NCBI GenBank assembly: GCA_965224755.1
Contig: OZ245061.1
Coordinates: forward strand, 2,232,001 to 2,296,000
Direction: 5' to 3'
DNA length: 64,000 bases
Origin: Hellea sp965224755
Lineage (GTDB): Bacteria; Pseudomonadota; Alphaproteobacteria; Caulobacterales; Maricaulaceae
The position numbers and the translations under genes are program-made. Positions 50,421-61,300 of this stretch are shown here, in pieces. Positions within the stretch are counted from its first letter, which is position 1. Each line of letters starts with the position of its first letter. The notes beneath the pieces were generated by a model. That model was not told the DNA's origin and did no database searches. It was given only the letters and a program-made list of their open reading frames with translations.

Positions 50421-51925
50421 TCGGAATTTTCCTCTGTATCGGTAACTTTTCCGTTGACGATCACGGCGTCAAAGCCGCTTGGCTTAGCCTTTATATCGCT
50501 CCAGCCTGTGCCGGCTTTTATATGCTCCAGATCAATCACCAATATGTCGGCGGCCAATCCCGGTTTCAAAATGCCCCGCGATTTTAAGCCAAATGTTTGC
50601 GCTGTCAGGCCGCTCATTTTATGCACGGCCCGTTCAACAGACATCAGTTTGTCGCGCACGACATAGTCCTCAAGCACTTTAGGAAATGATCCAAAGGATC
50701 GCGGGTGGCGCATTGTTGGACTGCCGTCCGAGGATATAGACACATCGGGCGCGGTGATGAAGGCGTCTTGTGTGTCTTTGGTCATGATGAAATGCGCCGT
50801 TGACGGGCCGCTATGGCCGAAATCTATAATGACTTGTTCAGGGCGTTTACTCGTCATGTCGGCCACTTCTTGCAACGTCTTGCCCGCGTAATCCCCTTTA
50901 GAAATCAGGATCGCGCCCGCGCCGTTTCTGCGCTCTATTTTGGCGCGTAGGAACGCTTCAAATTCTTCGCGGCGGTTTTGGGCGGCGTCCTCAAACTCGC
51001 TCTTACGCTTGGCCCATTCGGGGTAGAGATAGATCATGCTGCCATAGCTGGCCAGATAGGGATAAACATCGGCGGTGATTGTCATGCCTTGCGCCCGGGC
51101 GTCTCTGATTTGCGCCAGAACGGCATCCCCTTGCGCGCGGGTTTTGCCGTAGACGACCTTGATATGGGTGACATTGACCTTGGCATATTTGCCTTGCGCG
51201 ATAACCTCGTTCACGGCCTCCATAACCTTGTCGTCATCCTCATTGCGGATATGGGACGAGATAAGCCCGTCATATTTGCCGACCACTTTGGCCAGCCCGT
51301 TAAGCTCTTCGGCGCCGGCATAGCGTCCCGGCAGATATTCAAGCCCTGTGCTCATGCCGTAAATGCCTTGTTCGAAACCTTCGGTTAGGAGCGCTTCCAT
51401 TTTGGCTTGCTCGGCCGGGCTTACTTTGTCTTTTTCCCCGCCGCCGGAAATCGCGCGGAGAGAACCGTGCCCGATAAGCGCGGCGATATTGGGGCCGGAG
51501 CCGCGCTTATTGATATCCTTAATCCACTCTTTAAAAGGCAGCCTCCCATTGGGGCTGGACCCATCTTGGCCAAGGATGACAGTGGTCACGCCTTGGCGCA
51601 GAAAACTACGCAGATAATCATTATTGTTCGCCAAAGGATTGCCGTGGGAATGGGCGTCGATAAATCCGGGCGTGACGATTTTGCCGCTCGCGTCTATGGT
51701 TTTAGCAGCTTGTATTTTATGGCTGTCAACTTTACCAACATAGACAATCCGGTCGCCCATAGTCAGAACACCTCCCTTAATCGGCGCTTCGCCCGTACCG
51801 TCAACTATGGTGCCGCCTGCGATATGAAGATCATAATCAAGCGCGTAATCGGGCCCGGCAGCACCACCGCAACCTACGAGGATAAACAGGGCAAGGCCTG
51901 CTAATATCTGGATAAATATTTTCAT
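50375..51925 (-). CDS. N-acyl-D-amino-acid deacylase (D-aminoacylase), lipoprotein
   Basis: A 516-residue amidohydrolase with a lipoprotein signal (LVGC, Cys19). It has GGTIVDGTGEAP, the metal site TPGFIDAHSHG (His92, His94), SSHIRNEDD, a TADVYPYLASYG segment and SSDGSPTMRHPRSFG. The family removes acyl groups from N-acyl-D-amino acids, including D-Glu derivatives; L-alanyl-D-glutamate from peptidoglycan has the right shape for such an enzyme (inference). It is the last gene of the amidase-to-D-aminoacylase operon and overlaps the NlpC/P60 gene by four bases (ATGA). Confidence 0.92.
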   Translation of the reverse strand: MKIFIQILAGLALFILVGCGGAAGPDYALDYDLHIAGGTIVDGTGEAPIKGGVLTMGDRIVYVGKVDSHKIQAAKTIDASGKIVTPGFIDAHSHGNPLANNNDYLRSFLRQGVTTVILGQDGSSPNGRLPFKEWIKDINKRGSGPNIAALIGHGSLRAISGGGEKDKVSPAEQAKMEALLTEGFEQGIYGMSTGLEYLPGRYAGAEELNGLAKVVGKYDGLISSHIRNEDDDKVMEAVNEVIAQGKYAKVNVTHIKVVYGKTRAQGDAVLAQIRDARAQGMTITADVYPYLASYGSMIYLYPEWAKRKSEFEDAAQNRREEFEAFLRAKIERRNGAGAILISKGDYAGKTLQEVADMTSKRPEQVIIDFGHSGPSTAHFIMTKDTQDAFITAPDVSISSDGSPTMRHPRSFGSFPKVLEDYVVRDKLMSVERAVHKMSGLTAQTFGLKSRGILKPGLAADILVIDLEHIKAGTGWSDIKAKPSGFDAVIVNGKVTDTEENSEAPVYGRILRKTDGD

Positions 51926-53346
51926 TTGATGGTTTTTATCGTGGTTGCGCGGTCGAGATAACTACGCTCAGGATTGGATTGTAAAGGCAACATAGGCGTG
52001 ACCGAGACGCCGTTAAGCGTGCCTTTATAAAGCGTGCCGTCTTCCTTCATATACCCAAGCCCGTGAACATCGTGAATGACAAAGGGCTGGCCACCTGATT
52101 GCCCGAGCAGCATCAGCACATGGCCGGGAATATATATGAGATCGCCGGGCTGGCCTTGTTTTAATCTCTCGATTTTATCGGCACGCATTTCTACCGTATT
52201 GGGCGCGTCCTCATCATAGCGCGAATTAATTCCAATATCACTGCGCCCTTGGTCGCCGCTATTGCGCGGCAATATAATGCCAAAACTCTTGTAAATTTCA
52301 GACACAAAGCCCGTGCAGTCTCGGCCATTAAATCTGTGGCCCCAGCCATAACGTTCGCCCAAAAACTTGAAAGATTGCTTGATGATATTTTCCTGCGTGA
52401 ACGGCAGATAGCCTATGCTGACATCCTCTTTGCGCTGGATCAGAGCGTGTTTGAAACTAAGGCTTCCGTCGTCATTACGAACGGGCAAAAGCACCATATG
52501 GCTAAGATAGGGATTTTGGCCATAGAGATTATGCGCCAAATCTTTGGGCCGAGACAGAGGGAGGCAAACGCCCATATCAAGCTGTAATTCCGACACGCCC
52601 GACTCTACCGGGTTATAAACCGTGGAGACCTTATCGCCGGTCACAACGAGAAATTTTTCCGGATGAGCATAGTCCCATACGTCGTCAAAACTGCCAATCG
52701 CCAATGCGCTCAAAGGCGCCCAAGCGATATAATTATAGGACTGCACCAAGGCCCATTTCCCGTCCGTGCTCTCGTGCAGAACAACGGCTGGGTCGCCGGG
52801 GAAAAGGACGCTTTCCTGAAACCGTTCAATATCGCGGTCGCCCGCATCATGGCTAAAGAGAAGGTCGTCGGTGGGGTAAGTGCGAATATCTGTGCGCTTA
52901 ACCGTAAGGGCATAACGCACTGGATTATTATCGGCTACCGCGTCCAAATTCAGCAGGGCTTCAAGGCGGGCAAAATCAGGCGCGCCCAAAAGCGTTCCGT
53001 CCGTATAGATACGTTTATATGTAGGGATTTTGGAGATGGAGCGCAGGCGGGCTGTCAACTCGTCTTTGGACAATGCCGGCGGGATATTTCCAAGATCATA
53101 AAGCGTCGGGTCATTGGTCACGCTTCGGGTATTAAAGGCCGCGATTTGCTTGGGGCTCATCACTATTTTATCCATGCCCGGTTTTATCCAATGCTCCGGC
53201 GAGAGATGCTTTTCGGAAACGCCGATAACGTCCGAGACAAATTCATCTTCAAAGCCAAGGTTTGTTTTCGGAGCATTTGTATTCTCACCGCAGCTAGCGC
53301 CAAAAACGGCGATAGCAAAACAAAAAAGATGTGCTTTAGGGTTCAT
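51922..53346 (-). CDS. NlpC/P60 endopeptidase with SH3 domains (YkfC-like)
   Basis: A 474-residue exported enzyme. An N-terminal signal with Cys19 (a possible lipoprotein) leads to a helical N_NLPC_P60 region. Two SH3-type domains follow (about 140-315), then the catalytic NlpC/P60 domain with Cys344 in GRDCTGF, His409 in IPGHVLML and His425 in VIHDVHG. This layout matches gamma-D-glutamyl-L-diamino acid endopeptidases (YkfC type), which cut between D-Glu and meso-DAP in freed stem peptides and require a free N-terminal L-Ala. The operon's amidase would supply that substrate. Confidence 0.92.
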   Translation of the reverse strand: MNPKAHLFCFAIAVFGASCGENTNAPKTNLGFEDEFVSDVIGVSEKHLSPEHWIKPGMDKIVMSPKQIAAFNTRSVTNDPTLYDLGNIPPALSKDELTARLRSISKIPTYKRIYTDGTLLGAPDFARLEALLNLDAVADNNPVRYALTVKRTDIRTYPTDDLLFSHDAGDRDIERFQESVLFPGDPAVVLHESTDGKWALVQSYNYIAWAPLSALAIGSFDDVWDYAHPEKFLVVTGDKVSTVYNPVESGVSELQLDMGVCLPLSRPKDLAHNLYGQNPYLSHMVLLPVRNDDGSLSFKHALIQRKEDVSIGYLPFTQENIIKQSFKFLGERYGWGHRFNGRDCTGFVSEIYKSFGIILPRNSGDQGRSDIGINSRYDEDAPNTVEMRADKIERLKQGQPGDLIYIPGHVLMLLGQSGGQPFVIHDVHGLGYMKEDGTLYKGTLNGVSVTPMLPLQSNPERSYLDRATTIKTIK

Positions 53347-53353
53347 AATAATC

Positions 53354-54517
53354 TCACGTAAATGACGATAATATTTTACCGATCAGCAGCCCGCCGCCTG
53401 TGCCAATAATATAGCCGAGCATAGCCATTAAAACGCCAATAGGAATAAGCGCGCGCGAATAAGCGGCGGCCAGAATAGGGGCCGAAGCCACGCCGCCAAT
53501 ATTGGCTAACGATGCCACGCCACAAGAAAATAAATCGAGCTTAAATAGTTTTGCCGCGATCAGCATAATAATGCCGTGGATGATTAAGATCATAAAGCCC
53601 GCCGCAATAAATATTGGCGCTTGGCCGAGCTCTGCAAAATTAGCCCGCGACGCAATTAAGGCGATAATGCCGTATAGCAGAATATTACCAAGCTCGCTTG
53701 AGCCGGCAATACGTCCAAGTTTTGTCATGGCGCCACCCGCGCCAAATATAGTCACAATCAAAACCGTCCAAGTGGTCTTTGAGAAGAACTCTGTGACGGG
53801 CAAAAATCCCGCAAGATATTGCGCGACGGCAGAGGCCGCGAGTCCCAACCCAATAAGAAACAGCAGCGAGGATGTTGTCATGGACGCATCACTATTTTGA
53901 GATTTCGCTTCAATTTTCGCGCTGATATCATCAATCAGCTGGGTATTGCTTTTCGTCCATTTGTTAAATTGCGGGGCGAGCGGAACGAAGGCCAAAAGTA
54001 AGACAACCCAAATCGCGTAATCAATAGAATCCATTAGCAGCGTATAGCCCATACTGGCATCGGGAATATTCAGAGCGCCCTGCACGGCCACCATATTGCC
54101 CGTCCCGCCCATCCAGCTTCCGCTTAGCGCGGCAAATGTCATCCACGCATCTTCGGGCAGCCATGTTTTAAAGGCTAGAAATGTGAGGATAAATCCGATG
54201 CCAATACTCAAGCTCGCCGTAATAAAAGCGAGGAGCATTTTAGGGCCAAGGGCCGCAATCTGCCGAATATCCCCTTTGAGTAAAAGCAGAAAAATCATAG
54301 AGGGAAGCAGATTGCCTTTGAGCACACTGTAAGCTGTGTTGACGCTGTCGGTTTTGGTCCAAAACCCGAAGGTCGAGAGCAGCATGACAACAAAATACAA
54401 GATAACAATGCCGGGAATGATTTTGAAAATCCGGTATTTCTCCGTGGATTCAAGCAGGCTTAAAGCCCCGCAAATCATAAATAAAACAGCTATATATGCA
54501 AACCCGCCCGTGATCAT
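53354..54517 (-). CDS. DUF819 family membrane protein
   Basis: A 387-residue protein with about 10-11 membrane helices. It has TFAALSGSWMGGTGNMVAVQ, DSIDYAIWVVLLL and the late ASLANIGGVASAPILAAAY, which are the conserved DUF819 (YjcL-like) segments. The fold resembles ion-coupled carriers, but no substrate is established. Its place among peptidoglycan-peptide hydrolases suggests uptake of D-Glu, dipeptides or DAP products. It lies 18 bases after the LysA-type gene and 7 bases before the NlpC/P60 gene. Confidence 0.88.
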   Translation of the reverse strand: MITGGFAYIAVLFMICGALSLLESTEKYRIFKIIPGIVILYFVVMLLSTFGFWTKTDSVNTAYSVLKGNLLPSMIFLLLLKGDIRQIAALGPKMLLAFITASLSIGIGFILTFLAFKTWLPEDAWMTFAALSGSWMGGTGNMVAVQGALNIPDASMGYTLLMDSIDYAIWVVLLLAFVPLAPQFNKWTKSNTQLIDDISAKIEAKSQNSDASMTTSSLLFLIGLGLAASAVAQYLAGFLPVTEFFSKTTWTVLIVTIFGAGGAMTKLGRIAGSSELGNILLYGIIALIASRANFAELGQAPIFIAAGFMILIIHGIIMLIAAKLFKLDLFSCGVASLANIGGVASAPILAAAYSRALIPIGVLMAMLGYIIGTGGGLLIGKILSSFT

Positions 54518-54535
54518 AATTTTGCCTCGTTCATT

Positions 54536-55816
54536 TTAAATCCAATCTGGCACATCTTCTCTGTCCAATATATCTTCAAGGCTCGGCCGCTTTCTTATGA
54601 CGGCATATTTATCGCCGCTGACCAGAACTTCCGGGACGAGCGGGCGAGTATTATATTCGCTGGACTGCACAGCGCCGTAGGCGCCGGCTGACCGGATTGC
54701 AACAAGATCGCCTTCCTGCATTTTTGGCATGTCGCGCAGCTCAGCAAATGTATCTCCGGTTTCGCAAACCGGGCCAACTATATCATATTTAATTCTATCA
54801 TTTGAAATATTTTCCGCCTTTACAGGTTCAACGATATGGTGCGCGCCATAAAGGGCCGGACGGATCAAATCATTCATCGCGGCGTCTAATATCAGGAAAT
54901 TTCGTGCCCCGCCCGATTTGATATATTTGACTTCAGAGAGCAATATTCCGGCATTGCCGGCAATAGAGCGTCCGGGTTCAAAGATAATTTTTAAGTCATG
55001 GTTTTTAATTTTGCGCCCCACCATTGCAACATAAGCGGCAGGCAATGGAGGCTCGTTTTGATCTTCACTATAATTAATACCGAGGCCGCCGCCAAGGTCG
55101 TAAGTTTTAATATCATGCCCGTCGCTGCGCAAGGTTTTGACAAGATATAAGATTTTATCCATGGCTTTTTCAAACGGCGCTAAGTCTGTGATCTGGCTGC
55201 CGATATGCATATCAACGCCGGTCACCTTCAGGCCGGGAAGCTCGCGGATTTTAATGTAAGCGGCTCTGGCCAGCGTAATGTCTATGCCAAATTTATTTTC
55301 CGCATTGCCCGTGGATATTTTTTCATGCCCGCCTGCATTGACGTCAGGATTAATGCGCAAAGCTACAGGTGCTGTTGTGCCCATAGACACGGCAACTTCG
55401 CTCAGCGCCATAAGCTCTGACACAGATTCGACGTTGAATTGATAAATGCCTGCGCCCTGATTGGCGCCAAGCGCGGCGCGCATTTCGTCTTTGGATTTGC
55501 CCACGCCCGAGAACACGATTTTTTGGGGCGCAATACCCGCGCGCAAAGCCCGCTCAAGTTCGCCGCCGCTGACAACATCCGCGCCTGCGCCCAATTTAGC
55601 TAAAAGCGAAAGTATAGCGAGGTTGGAATTGGCTTTGACCGAATAAGCAATCAAATGATCAAGGTCTTGGGCGGCAGAAGAAAAGGCTGTGTAGTGCCGC
55701 GTAAAAGTGGCGGCGCTATAGACATAAACCGGGGTGCCGACATCTTTAGCAATTACGGAAAGCGGAATATCTTCCGCGTATAATTGCCTATGTTTTTGCT
55801 GAAAATGATTCATCAA
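54536..55816 (-). CDS. lysA: Diaminopimelate decarboxylase-type enzyme (LysA)
   Basis: A 426-residue PLP enzyme of fold III. Lys61 in AYSVKANSN binds PLP. Further motifs are GADVVSGGEL, HIGSQITD, DLGGGLGINY, IFEPGRSIAGNAG, GPVCETGDTF with the catalytic Cys, and SAGAYG. These match LysA, which turns meso-DAP into L-lysine. It has no signal peptide and so is cytosolic. It sits in the operon between the M19 dipeptidase and DUF819. Whether this is the cell's only lysA or a second copy devoted to scavenged DAP cannot be told from the window; other fold-III decarboxylases are less likely. Confidence 0.9.
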   Translation of the reverse strand: MMNHFQQKHRQLYAEDIPLSVIAKDVGTPVYVYSAATFTRHYTAFSSAAQDLDHLIAYSVKANSNLAILSLLAKLGAGADVVSGGELERALRAGIAPQKIVFSGVGKSKDEMRAALGANQGAGIYQFNVESVSELMALSEVAVSMGTTAPVALRINPDVNAGGHEKISTGNAENKFGIDITLARAAYIKIRELPGLKVTGVDMHIGSQITDLAPFEKAMDKILYLVKTLRSDGHDIKTYDLGGGLGINYSEDQNEPPLPAAYVAMVGRKIKNHDLKIIFEPGRSIAGNAGILLSEVKYIKSGGARNFLILDAAMNDLIRPALYGAHHIVEPVKAENISNDRIKYDIVGPVCETGDTFAELRDMPKMQEGDLVAIRSAGAYGAVQSSEYNTRPLVPEVLVSGDKYAVIRKRPSLEDILDREDVPDWI

Positions 55817-55837
55817 ATGACTTTGAAAAATAAGGAC

Positions 55838-57112
55838 TTATTTGTTCGCATAGACTTGAGCCGCATCCAAAACACGGAGCAGGTTTTCGCCCCATATTTT
55901 GCTGATGTCTTCGGCGCTATAGCCGCGTTTCACAAGTTCCTTGGTGATATTCAAAGTTTCTGTGGCGTCCATCCAGCCGTCAATTTTACCGCCGCCGTCA
56001 AAATCAGAAGAAATGCCGACATAATCAATGCCTACGGTTTTCACGACATGGTCAATATGGTCAACCAGATCAGATACATTGGCGGGGGGCGCGAGTTTCT
56101 TAGACGCCTGCATTTTTTCATCGTAGAGTTTTTCCGTATCTTCATCCATGGACATAAAAGCAAAATCGTCTTCCAGCCCCATTTCGGCGCGCACTTGTTT
56201 TTTGAGAGCCTCCTGCTCCGGGGTGAGGTCTTTTAGATAGGGGCCATAGGCCACAATTTGCACCACGCCTCCGGCTTTGGCCAAAGCGCGTAATTGCTCA
56301 TCGTCCAGATTGCGGAGGTTATTGGATATGCCCGACGCGCCGGAATGGGAGGCGATAACGGGCACTTTGGATAGAGCAACGGCTTGAAGCATTGTCTCTT
56401 TGCTGGCATGGGAAACATCGACCATAATGCCTGCCTGATTGAGCGCGGCGACAAGCTGCTTTCCGAGCGGGGATAGGCCGCCGTGCAAGCTCTCGCTTTC
56501 GCCTTTATTATAGCTTGGGTTTGAGCTATCGCCGAATTGATTATGGCCAACATGCGTGATGCCCATATAGCGCACGCCGAGTCCGGCCCAATTTGCCACA
56601 TCATCAACAGAATTGCCGAGCGAATATGCATTTTCAATCCCGATAAAGGCTATACGTTTTCCGTTCTTATGGATACGCCGCGCATCGTTGGCTGTAAGCG
56701 CCAATGCAATGCGGTCATTATGTTTTTCCGCTAGCCGCATAATCGCATTATAGCGTGTTTCTGCAATGGCTAGCGCTTCGCCGACGCCCGCTTTGTTAAG
56801 CTCGCCTTGCGGGGTAAACACGATCAGGAAGGCCCCGTCCATGCCGCCGGCTTCCATGCTGTCCAAATTGGCGCGGCTCTTTCCGCTAGACCACGGATCC
56901 ATATCTTCCGCAATCAGCTCAAGCTCCAAATCAATATGGCTATCGAGGACAAGAGCATTTTCATGTATGGACTCCACCCTTTCTGAAGAAGAAAAGCTTG
57001 TAGGAGGCTCCTGTACAGAACAGGCACTAAGTACAAGGATAAGTGCGGGTAAAACAGCAGTGTATTTGGTTTTACTATGATACAAAACGAGCCTCCTTAA
57101 TTGGGCATTCAT
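55838..57112 (-). CDS. Membrane dipeptidase (M19, renal dipeptidase family), lipoprotein
   Basis: A 424-residue exported zinc dipeptidase. The lipobox is LSAC (Cys31). The metal ligands are His59 and Asp61 in LDSHIDLE, Glu160 in GIENA, His235 in DVSHAS and His256 in ASHSGA. M19 enzymes cleave dipeptides and often accept a D-residue at the C-terminal side, so L-Ala-D-Glu or similar muropeptide products fit. It lies 21 bases before lysA and 11 bases after the amidase gene in the operon. Confidence 0.93.
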   Translation of the reverse strand: MNAQLRRLVLYHSKTKYTAVLPALILVLSACSVQEPPTSFSSSERVESIHENALVLDSHIDLELELIAEDMDPWSSGKSRANLDSMEAGGMDGAFLIVFTPQGELNKAGVGEALAIAETRYNAIMRLAEKHNDRIALALTANDARRIHKNGKRIAFIGIENAYSLGNSVDDVANWAGLGVRYMGITHVGHNQFGDSSNPSYNKGESESLHGGLSPLGKQLVAALNQAGIMVDVSHASKETMLQAVALSKVPVIASHSGASGISNNLRNLDDEQLRALAKAGGVVQIVAYGPYLKDLTPEQEALKKQVRAEMGLEDDFAFMSMDEDTEKLYDEKMQASKKLAPPANVSDLVDHIDHVVKTVGIDYVGISSDFDGGGKIDGWMDATETLNITKELVKRGYSAEDISKIWGENLLRVLDAAQVYANK

Positions 57113-57123
57113 CTAATGGTCGA

Positions 57124-58056
57124 TTAATACCGCGCGTCAATTGCTAAAAGTTCGTCTAACCTCTTGGGGCGGTATTTCTCTATTAATGCAAATAAGATAG
57201 CTGTGCTTTCTAGTGTCGGCTGGCCCGTGACTTCGGACGGCCTGAAATGGAGTTGGAACGCGCGCAGGGCATTACGGGTCTGCTCGTCCATAATGCCGGT
57301 AGGTTCAATTTTGTAGCCATAGGTGCCCAGCGCTCTCTGTACATTGATGATCGGCATCGGCTTAGCGGCAAATTGTTCCCAATATTTTACAACCGTATCA
57401 TCGTCAAACCACGCCCCAATGCCGAGCTTATAGAGCCTTTGCCACGGAAACCGGGGGCCGGGATCTATTTTGCGGCTCGGCGCGATATCGGAATGGCCGA
57501 TGATATTAACAGGTTTGATGTCAGGATGCCGTTCTAGAATTTCATCCAGTAACGTGATCAATATCTTCATCTGGGATTCGGCAAAATCCGGGTAAAAACA
57601 TAATCGCGGGGGTTTGTTAGTCTTGGCAGTGGAGGTTTTGCAATAGGTTTGATTGACAACCTCTATGCCAATGGATTGATCGTTTAAACCGCTCTTCCCG
57701 GCCCAATAACTGCGCCCCGCATGCCATGCCCGCTCTGATTCGGGGACAAGCTCATATATCTCCAGCTTGTCCTTGGTATAACTCTTATCACTGGGATCGG
57801 GGACAAGATAGTGCGAGCTCACGGGTCTGGACGAAGCTTTGGTCAAAATATTTACCGATTCCTCAAAATTGGCTGAGGTATGATGAATGACAATAATACT
57901 GACGCGGCTATTATAATTTACGGATGGTAAAGCGTTTGTTTTGCCTAGGGTGGTGCAGGCTGACACGCTGAGCCCTGCGGCCATGACAGCCATGCGGCGG
58001 GCTAAACGGGCCGCTAAAGCGCCTGTAAATCGTGGAAAAGTAGAGAATACAGTCAT
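57124..58056 (-). CDS. N-acetylmuramoyl-L-alanine amidase (AmiD-like lipoprotein)
   Basis: A 310-residue protein. It has a lipoprotein signal (VSAC, Cys34) and an Amidase_2 domain (about 50-210) with zinc His58/59 in IVIHHTS, Glu132 in GIEVVN and His188 in IIGHSDIAPSRKIDPG. A C-terminal peptidoglycan-binding domain follows (about 235-300: VQRALGTYGYKI, DEQTRNALRAFQ). The layout matches E. coli AmiD, an outer-membrane lipoprotein that cuts the MurNAc-L-Ala bond in muropeptides. It is the first gene of the six-gene operon and diverges from the TonB receptor gene. Confidence 0.94.
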   Translation of the reverse strand: MTVFSTFPRFTGALAARLARRMAVMAAGLSVSACTTLGKTNALPSVNYNSRVSIIVIHHTSANFEESVNILTKASSRPVSSHYLVPDPSDKSYTKDKLEIYELVPESERAWHAGRSYWAGKSGLNDQSIGIEVVNQTYCKTSTAKTNKPPRLCFYPDFAESQMKILITLLDEILERHPDIKPVNIIGHSDIAPSRKIDPGPRFPWQRLYKLGIGAWFDDDTVVKYWEQFAAKPMPIINVQRALGTYGYKIEPTGIMDEQTRNALRAFQLHFRPSEVTGQPTLESTAILFALIEKYRPKRLDELLAIDARY

Positions 58057-58345
58057 ATAAAGGTCTAATTTCGGTTTTAAATGTTTTGTATTTTAAGGTA
58101 GCAACTCTTGTTTCATCTGCTCCAGATTTATCAATACTCTCTAATAAAACAAGGGAAATCAGACCGGAAATACAAAATGGTGTTAAATTGGTATTAGTAT
58201 TGTAGGTATTAACAGCCAAATAAACGCTAAAACAGCCTTATAAGTTTAAAATGGTATTTGACTTTGCAGATTTTATGACGGTATTGTGATTCAATATCAG
58301 AAATCTCTGGTTACACAGGGCAGAAATCAAACAAAGGGGAAATAC
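58057..58345. promoter_or_regulatory. Divergent control region, amidase operon / TonB receptor
   Basis: This A/T-rich 289-base region holds three similar half-sites: AATGGTGTT (58176-58184), AATTGGTAT (58186-58194) and AATGGTATT (58250-58258). The second equals one arm of the palindrome upstream of the symporter. TTGACT (58258-58263) and TATTGT (58282-58287), 18 bases apart, are a plausible promoter for the receptor, overlapping the third half-site. No gene is seen in this stretch. Confidence 0.45.
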
Positions 58346-61300
58346 ATGACAAAAATTTCGCACAAATCGAGAAAATTCCACCTAAATTATAATAAAATCC
58401 TGACAGGCGCTATATTAGCGGCAAGTCTTGCTTTTATCAGCACTCCGGCAGCGGCCCAGCAATCAGGCACAGTTAATGGCCGTATCACGGCAAATGATGG
58501 CTCAGCGCTCTCTGGCGTCACCGTTGAAGCGACCAGCCCGGTCTTGCCGGGCATCAGAACGGCGACCTCGTCGGCAAATGGCCGTTATCAACTCCCGCTC
58601 CTGCCGCCGGGTCAATATGTGCTAACCTTCAGAAATAGCGACGGCCGGGTGATAGAGCGCTCAACAGCCGTGCTTTTGCAGCAAAGAATCAAAGTTGACG
58701 TTGCCTTTGAAGGCAGCGACGAAATTGTTGTGACCGGGCAAAGAATGTATGTCGATACGGGTCATGCGGCATTGAAAAACACTCTTGGGGCAGACATAAT
58801 TGAAGGCATTCCGGTTGGGCAGGAATATCGCGACATTCAAAAATTGATTCCGGGCGTTCAATATACTGAAGACACGGTGCGCGGGCCTAGCGCGGGCGGT
58901 AACGGCCAAGACAATGTCTATCAATTTGACGGTGTTGACGTATCCTTGCCTTTATTTGGCACGTTATCTGCGGGTCCTTCAACCCATGATATTGCTCAGG
59001 TGTCTATAATTCGCGGCGGCGCGACCGGAATTGGGTTTAACCGCTCTGGCGGCTTTACCATTAACACGATCAGTAAACGCGGCACCAATGAATATCACGG
59101 CGAAATCAGCTATAAGGCTGAGACACCCAGCCTTACGGCGGCTCGCAAACAGGCCGCTACGGTTGTTGACTTTGAAGAAAATAAGCGCTGGATTACCGCA
59201 AATCTTGGCGGGCCCATCATTAAAGACAAATTGTTTGGATATGCCTCTTACTACCGCCCGACGGTGACGCAGGACACTAGAAGCAATGTTAGAGGGGCCC
59301 AGCCTCCTAAAACGACTGAGCGCAATGAGTATTTTGGTAAACTAACATTTGCGCCGACTGAGAACATTCTTTTAGACGCTAGTTATAGGACCTCAGACAG
59401 TTCGTCCCGTGGTTTCGGAATAGAATCATTTGACGCATCATCTCTGTCGACAGGATCAGAGGATAGCCAAGACATTATTATTGCTGAGGGTTCGTGGGTT
59501 ATTAATGACAAAAGCTCATTAAATTTCAAATTCACGGATTTTAAGAGTGGTTTCACATCGCGGCCGGATACGCTTTTTAATGTCCCAGTGTCGCTTGGCG
59601 GGTCGTTAAATATTGGCGCGCTTGACACAGTGGGCGAGTTTCATGTGCCGACGCCGATTACTGGAGATGCTGCTTTTAACACCTTCATTCAGCCCTTTAT
59701 CAATCAATATGGTTTTTCTGAGAACGGTGTGCAAACAGGCGGCGGCAGAGTTGGCGGCGATAGTTTCATCAACGGTCAAGACTTCTCACGTCAGGTCTTT
59801 GAAGTTGGCTATGATCGTAGATTTGAGCATGGGGAAACCACGCATGACGTTCATATCGGTTACCAATATATGGCCATCGAAGAGGATTTGACGCGTATAA
59901 CCAATGGATTTGGTAATATTAATGTTATTGGCGGTCGTGCCTCAACGCGAACCGGCGACCTTCTACCAGATGGAAGTGCAATTGGGGCAGCTGTGCCGAT
60001 ATTCTTTCAGGCTAATGTCTTTCGGACGGGTCTTGTTGACGCAAGCGGTAACCCCACTGGGCCGCGGACAATCAATTCACGCTCTGAACTACAAAGTTTA
60101 GAATTTAACGACACGGTTGAGCGCGGAGACTGGACATATAATTTCGGGGTCTTGGTCAGTAATGACACCTTATTCGGCCAAGGTTTACGCGTAAATGCAA
60201 ACTCGATTTCAGGGTTTGAACTGGCTCCCGGCGAGCGCTACAAAATGTATGAGGTTGATTGGAAAGATATGATCCAGCCGCGCTTTGGCGTCAATTGGGA
60301 TTATTCAGATAGTGCCTCTGTTTACGCTAATTTTGCGCGCTACACACCCGCTGCTTCATCCTTGGCGCGGGCCGCATCTTGGGATCGGAATTTGGCGCGT
60401 GAAACCCGACTTTATTACGATGCAAATGGTGACTTTATTGCCAGTAGGCCAAGAGGTTCATCTTCCGGTAAGTATTTTGATGATGGTTTAAAACCTCGCC
60501 AGATCAAAGAATATATTATTGGTTGGAACAAAGATGTGAGCGACGAACTCGACGTGCGCGTTCATGCCCGCCATCGCGCCGGAACAAATTTCTGGGAAGA
60601 TACCAATAACAATGCACGGACGCGTTTTAACGCTCCGCCCGAAATTGCCGCTCTGGGAGATTATATTCCCAATCTGAATGATATTCGTTTTGGCGGGCCA
60701 AACCCAATTTTTGGCTCTTCCTATGTTATCGCTCAACTCGATACAGCCCATACGGAATATTATGAGGTCAGTCTTGAAGCCGATTATAATCGCGATAATT
60801 TCTTTCTGACAGGGTCTTATACGTGGTCACGATATACAGGGAATTTTGACCAGGATAATGCAACAACAGCTAATGATGCCAATGTGTTTATCGGTTCTTC
60901 TTTACTTGCCGATGGCGCGGGGCGTCAGCTCTGGGATAATAAAGAAGGCATCTTAAGAGGTGACCGCACCCATCAATTCAAGGTCTATGGGTATTATAAT
61001 CTGCCTTGGAACGCAAAAGTTGGCGGATTTGCGAATTACCAATCCGGTCAGCCTTGGGAAGTCTGGGATGTGGGCGTTTATCGTTCTTTAACAGGCAGTG
61101 GTAGCGACACAATACGTTTTGGTGAAGCCGCCGGATCGCGCCGCGCCGACAGCCAGTTCCGGGTTGATTTGAATTATACTCAAAACTTTGAAGTTATGAA
61201 TGGGTATAATATCCAGTTAAGCGCCGATCTGTTTAACGTATTTAATAGCCAGACAGGGTATAACATAGACAGCAAGGCTAGGGGCAGAACAATACAGGAG

